Under the pieces are notes generated by a model. The model was not told the DNA's origin, searched no databases, and saw only the letters and a list, made by a program, of their open reading frames with translations. Source: Azolla caroliniana (Eukaryota > Polypodiophyta). Taken from it: 64,000 nucleotides of DNA. Each line of letters begins with the position of its first letter. Position 1 is the first letter of the stretch. The DNA is taken from NCBI GenBank assembly GCA_043228905.1, contig JBHGNT010000005.1:11346001-11410000 (forward strand), written 5' to 3'. A program made the position numbers and the translations under genes. This document shows, one piece after another, positions 24,001-34,814 of this stretch.

Positions 24001-25062
24001 CATTGTCAACCACACGTCTCCTATGCCAATAATTCGACATGTACCTTCATTCCCCATCCGGACACTGCCGTGATCACCGGCTGAGTAGGATGAGAAGCAT
24101 TTCTGGTCCGGGGTAAGGTGGAACGACGCTCCATAGTCAACCACCCAGGTCATCTCGTCGCCGGCAAGGTTTAGCTCACTCTCCTCGGTGATGAGCATCA
24201 ACTCTTCTTCACTTGCCGCGATTGCCGTTGTTCCCTTCCGATCCGGCCCCCTCCGGTCTTTACCGTTCCAGTTCGGTGTCCGCTTCGAATCGGTACAGTC
24301 GATTTACTTGTCTCTTCGGAAGTGCCGACAGTTCTTCTGGAAGTGTCCTGGCTTGCCGCAATAGAAGCAGGTAGGCCTCCCCCTTGACTTTGACCGTATC
24401 CCCGACTTCTCCCGGTTCTGGGGACTACGGTTCCTTTGTCTTCCGCGTTCCGATTCGGTAAGGAGCGCTTTGGAGTCGGAGCTCGTATCCTTATATTTCC
24501 GATGCGCCTCCTCATCTAGCAAGCTCGACTTCACTCTTGCTAGGGATAACCATTTCCCTTCCGGCCTGGCATTGCCCAAAGTGACAACCAACGTCTCCCA
24601 GCTATCTGGGAGGGAACCGAGCAGAAGTAGCGCTAGTACCTCATCGGCAAGAGGTACTTCCAATGATGTTGCCTGGTGGATCAGCCCCTGGAAGGCATTC
24701 ATGTGCTACGCCATGCTGGAGCCATCTTGGTACCGGAGTCTTACTAGTGACTGAAATACCGAAACTTGATTAACAACATTCTTGTTTTGAAACATAATGT
24801 TGATCTTCTCCCAGAGCTCATGACCCTTGCTCTCTTCATTAAAGTTGTTGTATAGGCTCATGTCAATGAAGCACCGTATGTAGGCCGTTGTCTTCATGTG
24901 CATCACCTCCCATATTGTGGCGTTGATTTTGTCCGGTCTCTTGTCCCTGAACTGAACCGGCAACCAAAGATCTTTAACCACCAGCATGTCCCTCATCTTC
25001 GACTTCCACACGGGATAGTTGGAGCCGGTGAGCTTGAACATGCCTCCCAATGATTCATCCAT
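21053..25062 (-). pseudogene. gag-pol of copia D with scattered stops and frameshifts
   Basis: Starts MDESLGGMFKLTGSNYPVWK at 25062. Order on the minus strand: gag; zinc knuckle CFYCGKPGHFQKNC near 24350; protease near 24130, reading WVVDYG where the active site is usually DSG; GAG pre-integrase ending KCTDYLAGKQNRTSF near 23660; integrase core (YFVTFIDDHSW; IDNGGEYRGQF; PKTPELNGLAERMNR); reverse transcriptase in pieces (MTSIRTVFSIVASM; 22.1-22.7 kb and 21.5-21.9 kb); RNase H (LSTTEAEYMAAVEAGK; 21.05-21.45 kb). A TAG replaces a Glu codon at 24706, and frames break between integrase and RT. Non-functional as read. Confidence 0.85.
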
Positions 25063-25092
25063 TTTCTGTGTCGTTTTGCTCTGATACCACTT

Positions 25093-25795
25093 TGACAAGA
25101 AATACACGCTCCCGATGAACAACGCTCGGCCACAACCAAGCTTAGAATCAAATATAGAAAATGGGAATGAATGCACGACACAATGGATAGAAGACTACAC
25201 AGGATGTTAACGTGGAAAAAGCCAAAGTAGGGAAAAAACCACGGCATCCCACAGGCTGCAAACTATCCCTATATCACAATGTACAATGGTAAAGCACCGA
25301 GGTAATGACCTCGAGCTTGTTATCTTCGCCACAGGCGGCGGTTACAACAGAGGCAACGACCTCTTTCTCTCTTTCTCACTCTCTATACACAGTTACGTGC
25401 TCTGATCTTGCGCCAACAAGAATGACAACAACATACTATACTAAGTTTGCCCTAAGTCATATTTATACTAATATGAATTTTCTTCTATTTACAAATATAG
25501 CCCCGATGGACTCTCAGAAACACATTTACGAATATGTCCCTTCATCCAGTGTGCACTCCTCACTGGGCCTACATCATCCGGCGCTTGCCAGGTACACGTC
25601 ATCCAGTTCTCACCGGGTCTTCAGTTGCCAGGTACTCCACATCTAGTTCTCACCAGGTCTTCACCATCCGGCTCTTGCTGGGTACTCGTCATCCGGTTCT
25701 CACCAGGTCTTCACTATCCGGCTTCGGCCTCGGCAGAGTTTGCTCATCAATACTGTTCTTCTCACTTCCCAGCCGGAGGGACCTGTTTCCTAACA
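25093..25795 (-). repeat. 5' LTR of copia D
   Basis: In plus orientation it starts TGACAAGAAATACACGC and ends CTGTTTCCTAACA. On the minus strand the TGGTATCAGAGC primer site follows directly. Confidence 0.88.
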
Positions 25796-25800
25796 CAAGA

Positions 25801-26912
25801 GACCAAAGTTCGATCCGAAGTCCCGCCCATGCATATTCCTTGGATACGACGATGATGAGTTTGGCTACCGAGTGTGGGACTTGGTCGACAAGAAGATTTT
25901 CCGGAGTCGTGACATAGTCTTTATCGAAGACAAGAACATTGCCGACTGGGAGTCGGAGAAGAAGATAGTTGACTCCGGGTCGATCGACAGAGACCGGTCA
26001 GAAGACACAAGGAACCATCTGGCTGGAAGCTGGAGGACACTCGAAGAACCGGACAAGATCTCAAATCGGACTCGGATGAAGAGCAAACGGAGGAACTAGT
26101 GGTCGGAAACCAAGGACAAAGATTCTCTCTAAGAGAGAGAAGCCCCCCTTGGAGATTTCCGGAAGCAGAACATATGTTGTTGACTGAGGAAGGGGAGCTG
26201 GAAAACTTCGAAGAAGAAAAGAAAGACACCCACAACCGCAAGCGATTAAGTGCCATGTAGGATGAGATGGATTCCCTCCATGAAAACCATACATATGAGC
26301 TGAGGGAACTGCCGAATGGAAAGAGAGCACTACGGAACAAGTGGGTGTACAAGCTGAAACCGGGAGACGCCGGAAATCCACCGAGATACAAAGCCTGAAT
26401 CGTGGTGAAGGGGTTTCAACAGAAGAAAGGAGTGGATTTCAACGAGATCTTCGCCCCGGTAATCAATATGACATCCATCTAGACAGTGTTGAGCATTGCG
26501 GAGAGCATGGACCTCGAGGTAGAGCAACTAGACGTCAAGACGACGTTCCTACATAGTGACCTTGAAGAAGAGATCTACATGCAACAACCATAGAGAATTT
26601 TCAAGAAAGAGGAGCACCTAGTATGCCGGTTGAAGAAGAGCTTATATAGACTGAAGCAAGCTCTGGGCAATGGTATCGGAAGTTTGACTCCTTCATGGCC
26701 GACCAAGAATACCACAAGACGCAGGCCAACTAGTGCGTATTTGTGAAGAACTTCACCTGAGGAGACATCTTGATACTACTAGTGTATGTGGATGACATGT
26801 TGATCGTCTGAATGAGGCCTTGAACCAGACCTTCTCAATGAAAGATCTGGGTCCGGTCAGACATGTATTGGGGATGCACATAGTCTGGAACTAGTTGAGG
26901 AAGCAGTTATGG
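25801..26912 (+). pseudogene. integrase end and reverse transcriptase of copia A
   Basis: Resumes A's pol: CIFLGYDDDEFGYRVWDLVD, MDSLHENHTYELRELPNG, GFQQKKGVDFNEIFAPV, VEQLDVKTTFL and CRLKKSLYRLKQA, then frame changes and MHIVWN at about 26880, where A is cut by gypsy sequence (G). The acidic linker has lost its frame in places and stops are frequent. Confidence 0.8.
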
Positions 26913-27525
26913 CTAGTATTAAGCCTCCTAGTTAGTATTGTATATTCTCTTAACATAATATATATCTTTTGTTATCATCATTCTCTCTCTCTCTCTCTCA
27001 CTCTTTCCTTCTCTCAAGAGTTCCACACCTCCCTTAGTACTAATTCTCATCTTTTAGTACTAATTTATTCTCTGTCTTAGTATTGTCCTTGACAGTATGT
27101 CTCTATCTTAGTAATGCTCCTGATAGTTCACTGCAATATGCCCTGGTCCACCGCAATAAAGATATAGTCGATTTGCTTGGCGTCGCTGCTTTTCGTCTTC
27201 CGATAATGGTTTGCGAAGACATGGAGTGTCAATTTCCATTGGAGGTGGAGTATTCATTGGAGACGCATTATATGACTCCCTTGGAAAATGTTTTGCTACC
27301 ACAGAGGCGTAGGTGGGCTTTGATCTTTCCCTTGGCATCTGGAATCGACGTTTTGAACGTTGTTCGAAAAGACGGTTGTCACATCTCACCGCGCGGCTGA
27401 TTGCTTCTGTCAATGACTTTGGTTCTTCGGGGAAGGTCAAGAGTAAATACTTGACATCGTTACGTAGACCATAACGAAATTGCTCCATAAGTGCTTGACG
27501 TAATCGTTGGATTTTATTGATTGAT

Positions 27526-27614
27526 GTCAGTATCTCCAAAACAGGCTTTAAACTCACTTAAAAACTCTTCAAAATTGTTTAAGTGAGTTTAAAGCTTGTT
27601 TTGGAGATACTGAC
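27526..27614. repeat. hairpin at the centre of inverted gypsy G
   Basis: Two 37-base arms (27526-27562 and 27578-27614) are near-perfect reverse complements around a 15-base spacer; the inner edge pairs CTCACTTAAA with TTTAAGTGAG. Beyond them the two gag copies continue as diverged inverted repeats, the left one with deletions. Confidence 0.9.
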
Positions 27615-28150
27615 ACCATAAGGACAACAATCAACAAAATCTGATGATTATGTCAAGGTAATCGTCCAGCCTCTGCATACGCTGTAGATTTCTGCTTGCT
27701 CGCCTTCGATATCCCCTAGGATGACCAAGGACTTATGGAGCAATTTCATTATGGTCTACGTAACGATGTCAAGGATTTACTCTTGACCTTCCTCGAAGAA
27801 CCAAAGTCATTGACAGAAGCAATCAGTCGCGTGTTGAGATGCGACAACCGTCTTTTCGAACGACGTTTGGAACTGTTAGCCCGCCGACAAGGGAACTCCA
27901 GAATGGGAAACAAGGGGATAATTAATAACCGAGAGCTGATTATAAATTTATATAGAATTATTATGATTTTGAGAAGCGAACGGACGGACACGGAATTGGT
28001 ATGCCAATCCGGATCCGGACCGGTTCGTAGCCGGTTGTCGGTTGGCATCAGTTTGTACCTAAAGACAGAGGCCTATAAAAAGGGCCGGCTAGATTGTAAT
28101 CATTAGCAGATAATTAATAGAGTGTTGTTGTTATATCTTAATCATTGCAG

Positions 28151-29080
28151 CACCATGCGGAAACGGAGCGCGCTGCAATGGCTCTGAACAGAGTTCAGAC
28201 GACATATCAGACTCAACTCATGCATTACAGAAGCCAAGAAGCGGCAACCGCAAGTCTGATCAAACAATTGAAGGACGAAAAATAGGCCTCGGAAAACAAG
28301 TTGAAGTTGGGACTAGGGCGGATCCAGGACATCATACTAGCATGGAAGCATTGAACAAAGCAATTGGTGGAAGAAAGCTCAGTACAATGGTGGTCGAAGT
28401 GGGCTAAGCAGGCACCTGAGCTACAGTTGTTGCGGGCAGATGCAGAAAACTAGAGGAAAGAAGGTGACGAAGTTTACATCCTGGATAGAGAAAGCATTGA
28501 AACAATAAAGGATGAACTGTCAGATGATTTCCTATCCTTGGCTGATGAGCAGAGAGTGGCGGTACACCAGTTGGTGACACAGCTGGATGATGACCAATTG
28601 CACAACCAACTCCGCTTCAAGAAGTAGGAACAGGAACAACGACGGCAAGAAGTGGCCAAGAAAACTGCGGCGATTAGCATAAGTGACGAGGAGCCATCTT
28701 TAGAACAAACGCCGATTACAGCCGGGGGAGCCAACCAGATAGTATGCAAGAGGAGCCGCTAGAGGAAGGTCATTGGCAGACACCGAGGCACGTCAGACAA
28801 CAGAACCAGGAGATGCCAAGGCCGGTTCAGCCGGGAAAGGGGGAAGAGCCAGTAAGACCAATTGAGCCGGAAATGGAGACAGAGCTAGTGAGATCGACGG
28901 AGCCACAGGTGACAGATGGCAACCAGCAGCAGCCACAACTAGAGCCGGCGCAGCAAGAGGAGCCGCCACAACCACAGAAATAGTAGGAGGGGGAACAATA
29001 GCAGTCGACGACAGAACAACTTCCCAAGGAACCATTGGAACCCTTAGATCAAAGTATTCTAGACATTTTGGAGGATGAAT
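28151..29080 (+). pseudogene. coiled-coil, Gln/Glu-rich gag-like frame of element E
   Basis: From about 28151 one plus-strand frame reads HHAETERAAMALNRVQTTYQ, LIKQLKDEK, DDFLSLADEQRVAVHQLVTQ, HNQLRFKK and EVAKKTAAISISDEEPS, a helical charged protein. It is broken by TAG 28283, TGA 28352, TAG 28451 and TAG 28625 without a frameshift; in context these look like former Gln or Arg codons. After a frame change near 28735 a Pro/Gln/Glu-rich tail follows (MQEEPLEEGHWQTP at 28744). No enzyme motif is seen. The start codon may have been lost with the 5' LTR end. Confidence 0.6.
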
Positions 29081-29213
29081 GAAGGCCGGATAGTGGGATT
29101 CGACGTACAAGGTACTGTCCCATGGGCGTGCCATTTGTTAGCCGGCCGGCAAGGGAAGTCTAGAATGGGAAACGAGGGGATAATTGATAACTGGGACTTG
29201 ATTATATATTTAT

Positions 29214-32200
29214 TGTAGAAACAAATAGCGTGCAGAAGCAATAGAAAACAGAAAGCAAAGAACAGGTTTAATGGAGAGCTTAATAGTACGCGGGAGAAAC
29301 TGAGAGAGAGAGAGCACACTGAAACTTAATTCAAAAAATACTACTTAGTCTACACATCGTATGTGTTTAGTGAACACTTTCATACAAGTCCATCTGGACT
29401 GACAGAAGTATGGTGTACTTCAATGCTCACACGAGCGTCTGACACTAACTACAAGATATTAACTCCCTAGTAGACTAACTGCTACTTGGCTTCCGGTTAC
29501 TGCTTGATCCAGCTAACCGGCTCCCCAACTCACCGGCTCACTTGCTCACCGGCTCACCCTTTTGGATGCCGATCCGGCTCAGGCTTATTCAGCCAATCCG
29601 GATTCGGTTGAGGTTGCCGCTCAACACTCCCCCTCAAGCTCAACTTGGGGTTGGATCGTAGTGTCAGTCTCCATGGTAGTTGGTCCTTCCACTTGGCTCC
29701 TTCTAGCGTCACTCCGCCTCGCTCGTGCTCTTCTTCCGGTCCGGTCCCGTTTGCCGCGACCCTTCTATTCCTGCACACCTCGACTTCCTTGGTCCGCTTG
29801 TCTGATCAATAAGCCCAATTCAGCTCCCTCGTTGTTGTGACTTTGGCTTTTGCCGATTTGCCGATTCCTTCGTGTTGGCGTCGACTTTTGTTGCCTTCTT
29901 ATCCTCTTGGCCTTGAATTGATTTGGTTCTTCCGAATCCTTCTGTAGAACCGAATTGGCTGTCTCTGATTCGTTCCAGCTCTTGTTTGAATGGGTTGCTC
30001 CCGATTCGTCTTCTGGTTTCAGGCCCTCCACCACATCGGACCATGTCCGGGTCTTGGCCTTCTTCTTCCGCTCAGATCTGTCCTTCTTGACTCTACCTCT
30101 ACTGCCGCTTGTTCAACCTTGTTCGGATGTGTCAACTTCCTTTGTCGACTCGGCTCCTTTCTTCTTCCTGTCTCTCCCCTTGTCGGTTCTTCCCCCACCG
30201 GTGCAATCGGCAGTCTGTTTGCCTTTGCCCGTTCCGGTGGTGTCTTTGCCCATTTTCCCCCTCAAGTGTGGCACGTCAAGATGCTAAACACCAAGCATTT
30301 CGGTGAAGTGCTGCAACTTGTCTGATCCGAGCGATTTGGTGAAAATGCATTCTTCACGTCCATATGGTGAAGATGCCACTCCCTTGTCGCAACAACTGCC
30401 AACACCACACGAACCGTCGTCATCTTCGCTACCGGAGCGAAGGTCTCGTCATAGTCGATTCTGTGGGTCTGCACGTATCCCTTTACCACTAACCGGGCCT
30501 TGTACCGGTTAACTGAACCATCGGCATTGTACTTTACCTTGTACGCCCACTTGCATCCGATCGGTTTACTGTGACGGGGAGGGTCAACCAGGTCCCATGT
30601 GTCGTTGGCATCAAGTGCCTGCATCTCTTCCTCCATAGCGGCACACCAATTTGCATCCCTTGCCGCTTCTACATAGCTCTCCGGCTCACGCACTTCCGCC
30701 ATTTGGGGTCCTGTACGCATAGTGATGTGCCATGTACTCATTGTACCCGGCGGGAAGACTGGCGTAACCCACCATTACCCGGTTTGAGGCCCTTCTTGGC
30801 CGGTTCGGTCTTCGGTGCCGAAGAACCGTCATTTTCCTTTCCGGAGTCGGATCCGCTCTGATCTGACTCATCATTACCGGTTTGATAATCTGGCATCTTC
30901 TTCTTCCCCTTCTCTTTGCGCGTGAACCGTCTCCCCGGTTCCTTGCACGGGGAGCGCACGACAGAGTCTTCACTACTCGCTGGTTCCTCTTCTGACTGGT
31001 CACATTGACCCAGTCTCTCGTTTGGCCCACTCAACCGAAACGATTCTTGACTCTCTTCTTGAGTCCCGGATTCATCATCTTCTATCTGGACCAGTTCAGG
31101 CTCACTAGCCTCATCCTCCGATATGGGGTCGGGGTCGGAAGTCGGAGCCGGTAAGGCATACCATGATGCTGTCTCATCAAACTCAACATTGTGGCTAACG
31201 CAGACCTGCTTCGTCCGGGAGTTGTAACACTTATAACCCTTTTGCTCATGTGAGTAGTCGATGAGGATGCACTTCTCCAATTTTGTATCCAGCATCCTCT
31301 GCTTCTCATCTGGCACATGCACATGTGCTATGTTGCCGAAAATCCGAAGGTGTCTCAAATTCAGCTTGCGCCTGAAATACAACTCATGCGCAGACACCTT
31401 GTCACCGATCCGGACCGCCTCCACCTAGAAGAAATGGGGCATGTTCTTCTCTTCCCGCATTGCCCTTGCTGTGTCGACAAGCGACCGGTTCTTCCTTGCC
31501 GCCACGTTGTTTTGCTCCAGTGTGTATCTGCAGCTGAACTCCCTCCGAATTCCTATTTGCTGCAGATAACTCTTGAATTGGCCGGAAAAATATTCTTTTC
31601 CTCCATATGACCGCAGACACTTGATCTTTCTCTCTGATTCCCGTTCCACCATGCTTTGGAGGTTCCGGAAATAGTCGAAACTTCGCTCTTCCGCTCAATG
31701 AGGTAGATCCATGTGTGCCGGCTATAGTCGTCGATGAAGGAGACGAAGTACTGACTCCCGCCAAGACTCGCGTTCTATGCCAGTCCCCATACATCCGAAT
31801 GAATAAGGTCGAACTTGTTACAGCTACGATTTCATTCGGTGGGGAATGGAAACCGGTGTTGCTTCCCGAGTTGACAGGCTTCACATACTTGGGCCTTCTG
31901 GCCACTAAACTTCGGCAAACCGAAAACAACTTGTTTCGTTTGCACGTCTTGAAGCCTTCGGTAATTGACGTGGCCAATCCTCTTGTGCCAAAGATCGATG
32001 TCTGATTCAATCTTCTGTCCTTTGGCGAACAAAGCGGTGCCGACGTCGTTGGTGTCGAGGATGAACATCCTCCCGTCTTTGCGCCCTTGCGCAATAATCT
32101 GGCCCTCCTCCTCGATGCAGCACCCGAGGTGCGTAAACCACACCTGCATTCCATGGTCAACGATCTGTCCGACCGACACTAGGTTCTTCGTGATAGTTGG

Positions 32201-32740
32201 AATGTGTAATACGTTCATCAGCTTCCCCCTCTGTCCGATGTGGCTCAAAGGGACTTCACCGACGTGCACGATTGGGTGAGAAGTGTCGTCTCCGGTTTTG
32301 ACAACTCCTGGTTGTTCCAGTTTCTCCAGGAAGGAGAACCACTCTTTGTGGTTCGTCATGTGATTTGATGCACCGGAATCAACGTACCACACTTCCTCCG
32401 ATTTGGAAGTGGTCTTCTTCATCGAATTTGCCTCGTGCTTCATCACCAAGGCTGGCCCCTTACCGGTCTTCTTGGTTTCGGATCCTTTCGATCCTTGCGC
32501 GTAGTGCGAGCTTTGTCGGTTCTCCTGATCGGTTTTGCCGGATCTAGATCTATCCGAATCGGTGCGCTTCTTCCAACACTCGCTTTCTTTGTGGCCCTTT
32601 TTGCCACAATACCAGCATTTCGTGGCGGATTTGTCTTGCCGGCCTCTGGCGCCACCTTGATTCCCCTTGGTTGTGGAGGTCCCGGAACTGCCGTCGGTCT
32701 TGCCCTTGTCGACTGCCTTCATTACATGGAACCGCCACAG
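29214..32740 (-). mobile_element. copia element F, minus strand, deleted and rearranged, in the LTR of E
   Basis: The left LTR is 29214-29626 (TGTAGAAACAAATAGC to CCGCTCAACA), followed by CTCCCCCTCAAG, a reverse-complement polypurine tract. The insertion point in E is marked by TTTAT. The right LTR (32983-33351, ending before TTTAT at 33352) is not joined to the gag end of F; a second copy of E sequence lies between (32741-32982). RNase H and the end of RT are absent from 29640-30330, which holds sequence of unknown origin. Confidence 0.7.
30330..32740 (-). pseudogene. gag-pol remnant of copia F
   Basis: Minus-strand order from 32740 down: gag end with zinc knuckle CWYCGKKGHKESEC, protease VWYVDSGASNHM, pre-integrase DIDLWHKRIGHVNYRRL with CEACQLGKQHRFPF, integrase pieces (SYGGKEYFSGQFKSYL; LEQNNVAARKNRSL; LRHLRIFGNIAHVHVPDEK), an acidic linker, and the RT start (GCKWAYKVKYNADG; GYVQTHRIDYDETFAPVAKM; HHMDVKNAF), after which homology stops near 30340. 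Frames change between 31400 and 31830. The gag N terminus is missing. The motifs place F in a different copia lineage from A and D. Confidence 0.8.
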
Positions 32741-33351
32741 CCATAGGAACAGTAGGAGGGGGAACAACAACAGCCGACGATAGAACAGCTTCCCGAGGAA
32801 CCATTGGAACCCTTAGATCAAAGTATTCTGGACATTTTGGAGGATGAATGAAGGCCGGATAGTGGGATTCGACGTACAAGGTACTGTCCCATGGGCGTGC
32901 CATGTGTTAGCCGGCCGGCAAGGGAAGTCCAGAATGGGAAACGAGGGGATAATTAATAACCGGGAGCTGATTATATATTTATTGTAGAAACAAATAGCGT
33001 GTGAAAGCAATAGAAAACAGAAACCAGAGAACAGGTTTAATGGAGAGCTTAATAGTACGCGGGAGAGACAGAGAGAGAGCACACTGAAACTTAATTCAAA
33101 AAATACTACTCAATCTTTACATCGTATATGTTCAGTGAACACTTTTATACAAGTCCATCCGGACTGACAGAAGTACAGTGTACTTCAATGCTCACACGAG
33201 CGTTTGACACTAACTACGAGATATTAACTCCCTAGTAGACTAGCTCCTACTTGGCTTCCGGTTACTGCTTGATCTAGCTAACCGGCTCCCCAGCTCATCG
33301 GCTCACCCTTCTGGATGTCGATCCGGATCCGGTTGAGCTTGCCGCTCAACA
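32741..33351 (+). repeat. duplicated E segment followed by the second LTR of F
   Basis: 32741-32982 repeats 28960-29213 almost base for base: the end of E's internal region, then the LTR E start TGTTAGCCGGCCGGCAAGGG, up to the same TTTAT. LTR F then follows at 32983-33351. The same junction therefore occurs twice, on both sides of the F body. Confidence 0.85.
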
Positions 33352-33998
33352 TTTATATAGAATTATTATGATTTTGAGAAGTGAACGGACGGACATGAAA
33401 TCGGTATGCCGATCTGGATCTAGACTGGTTCGTAGCCGGTTGCCGGTTGGCACCGGTTTGTACCTAAAGCCGGAGACCTATAAAAAGGGCCGGCTAGATT
33501 GTAATCATTAGCGGATAATTAATAGAGTGTTGTTGTTATATCTTAGTGATTGTTAATTACCATTCTGTGCTAAGTGTAATTTATCCTACGCGTGTATTGT
33601 GACTAATGATATTGCCGCCAGTAACCCATTAGGGTTCCATTAACTGTCGGTCTAACTCTATCTCACAGCAAGACCTCTTTGGTGAAGTGTCTCAGAGGGA
33701 CACCCTGTGTTAGGCCATTGTCCGGCCCTAGCGATAACAGGAACATTAGTTGCATATGCCAAGGGCAAGATTAGAGCCCACCTACACCTTAGTGGTAGCA
33801 AAACCTTTTCCAAGGGAGTCATATAATGCTTCTCCAGTGAATACTCCAACTCCGATGAAAATTGACACTACACATCGTGGCAAACCATTATTGGAAGAAG
33901 AAAAGCAACGACGCCGAGCAAATCGACTATCTCTTTATTGCGTCGACCAGGGCATATTGTAGTGAAATATCAGGAGCAGGATTAAGACAGAGAAGTAT

Positions 33999-34426
33999 TG
34001 CCAGGAATAGTACTAAGACAAAGAATAAATTAGTACTAAAAGATGAGGATTAGTACTAAGGGAGGTGTAGAACACTCGAGAGAAGGAAACAGTGTGTGTG
34101 TAAGAGAATGATGATAACAAAAGATATATATTATATTAAGAGAATATACAATAGTAGATAGGAGGCTTAAGACTGGCGTTGAACCGATTTGGTTCGAAAT
34201 AATACCTTGTGCTTCCTTTTATAGTGTTCTCAAGAGTACTCCTGAAGTTTCAAGAATGTTCCAGAGAAATCTGGAATATACATCAATTTTCTATAGTAAA
34301 ACTTAAATGAAAATAATTTCCTTTGTATTACAACATATAGTCTCATGGTCAAGAGCTCGACCCATGTAACATAAGGTCATGGGTTCGAGTGTTGCCATAT
34401 CATGACAGGGGAGCCATATCATGGCA
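33999..34426 (-). repeat. chromovirus LTR, minus orientation, right arm of G
   Basis: A complete LTR of about 428 bp. On the minus strand it runs from TGCCATGATATGGC to TATTCCTGGCA. It has the TATA box CACTATAAAAG and a perfect heat-shock element GAANNTTCNNGAANNTTC (34244-34261). Near its U3 end it carries a tRNA-like stretch with a box-B-like GGGTTCGAGTG. Confidence 0.8.
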
Positions 34427-34430
34427 GTCG

Positions 34431-34810
34431 AGGTTGTAGAAGTCCGTTGCACTGTCGACAACGGAAGCGGAGGATATGGTAGTCATGGAAGCCGGCAAAG
34501 AAGTAATTTGGATGAAGGACTTTATTGGAGAGCTCGGGATCCAGCAGGAGGAATTCTGGCTCTATTGTGACAATCAAAGTGTCATCCATCGACCTTGCAA
34601 AGAATGCGGCCTACCACTCCCGGATGAAGCACATCCAGAGGAGATATCACTAGCTCCGGGAGAACGTAGAAGATAAAGACTTAGGCTAACGAAGATCCAC
34701 ACAAAGGTGAATGGGTTAGACATGTTGACCAGGGTGATCTAAGTCGAGAAGCTCAACGCGTGCCTTGAACGGATCGGAATGACGAGACATCCCATACCAG
34801 AGTGAGGGGG
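34431..34810 (+). pseudogene. RNase H end of copia A
   Basis: Plus-strand pieces SVALSTTEAE, MVVMEAGKEVIWMKDFIGEL and LYCDNQSVIH, then frame changes, match copia RNase H. The polypurine stretch GTGAGGGGGAGA precedes the 3' LTR. A stop (TAG) follows TTG at the first codons. Confidence 0.8.
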
Positions 34811-34814
34811 AGAT

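Larger units (their letters stand above)
20283..25795 (-). mobile_element. full-length Ty1/copia element D, minus strand, inside A
   Basis: LTRs at 20283-21040 and 25093-25795 are bounded by the exact 5-bp duplication CAAGA (20278-20282, 25796-25800). The PBS (TGGTATCAGAGC on the minus strand) abuts the right LTR, and the polypurine tract abuts the left LTR. D is the best-preserved copia in the window and shares its subfamily with B and C. Confidence 0.92.
27874..33739 (+). mobile_element. non-autonomous LTR element E inside the gypsy gag
   Basis: It is flanked by GGAAC on both sides (27869-27873, 33740-33744). The 5' LTR begins TGTTAGCCCGCCGACAAGGG at 27874 and is cut short near 28135. The 3' LTR is 32905-33739 and includes inserted LTR F at 32983-33351. 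An extra partial LTR copy begins at 29136. Both LTRs carry CTATAAAAAGGGCC, a TATA-type box. The only internal coding content is a coiled-coil frame; no pol domain belongs to E. Confidence 0.8.
26913..34426. mobile_element. inverted gypsy structure G (contains E)
   Basis: Left arm: the 3' part of a gypsy LTR in plus orientation (26913-27090), a leader ending CTCCTGATAG, then gag on the minus strand (27557-27108, zinc knuckle LYCGGPGHIAVN). Right arm: gag on the plus strand (27735-27873, resuming 33745-33962) and then the whole LTR in minus orientation (33999-34426). The two arms meet at a hairpin at 27526-27614. Element E (with F) is inserted in the right-arm gag. LTR family and gag match elements H and I. 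No 5-bp duplication is visible because the left LTR is truncated. Confidence 0.7.

Noticed and set aside
28793-29134. Ala/Pro/Val-rich minus-strand frames over element E
   Set aside because: They are antisense shadows of the Gln/Glu/Pro-rich plus-strand tail of E.
29562-30325. Plus-strand frames over the left part of copia F
   Set aside because: Ser/Leu/Pro-rich frames antisense to an element read on the minus strand, with no domain; not credible genes.
34340-34410. Genuine tRNA gene in the gypsy LTR
   Set aside because: Box-B-like sequence is present but arms for acceptor and anticodon stems do not pair convincingly.
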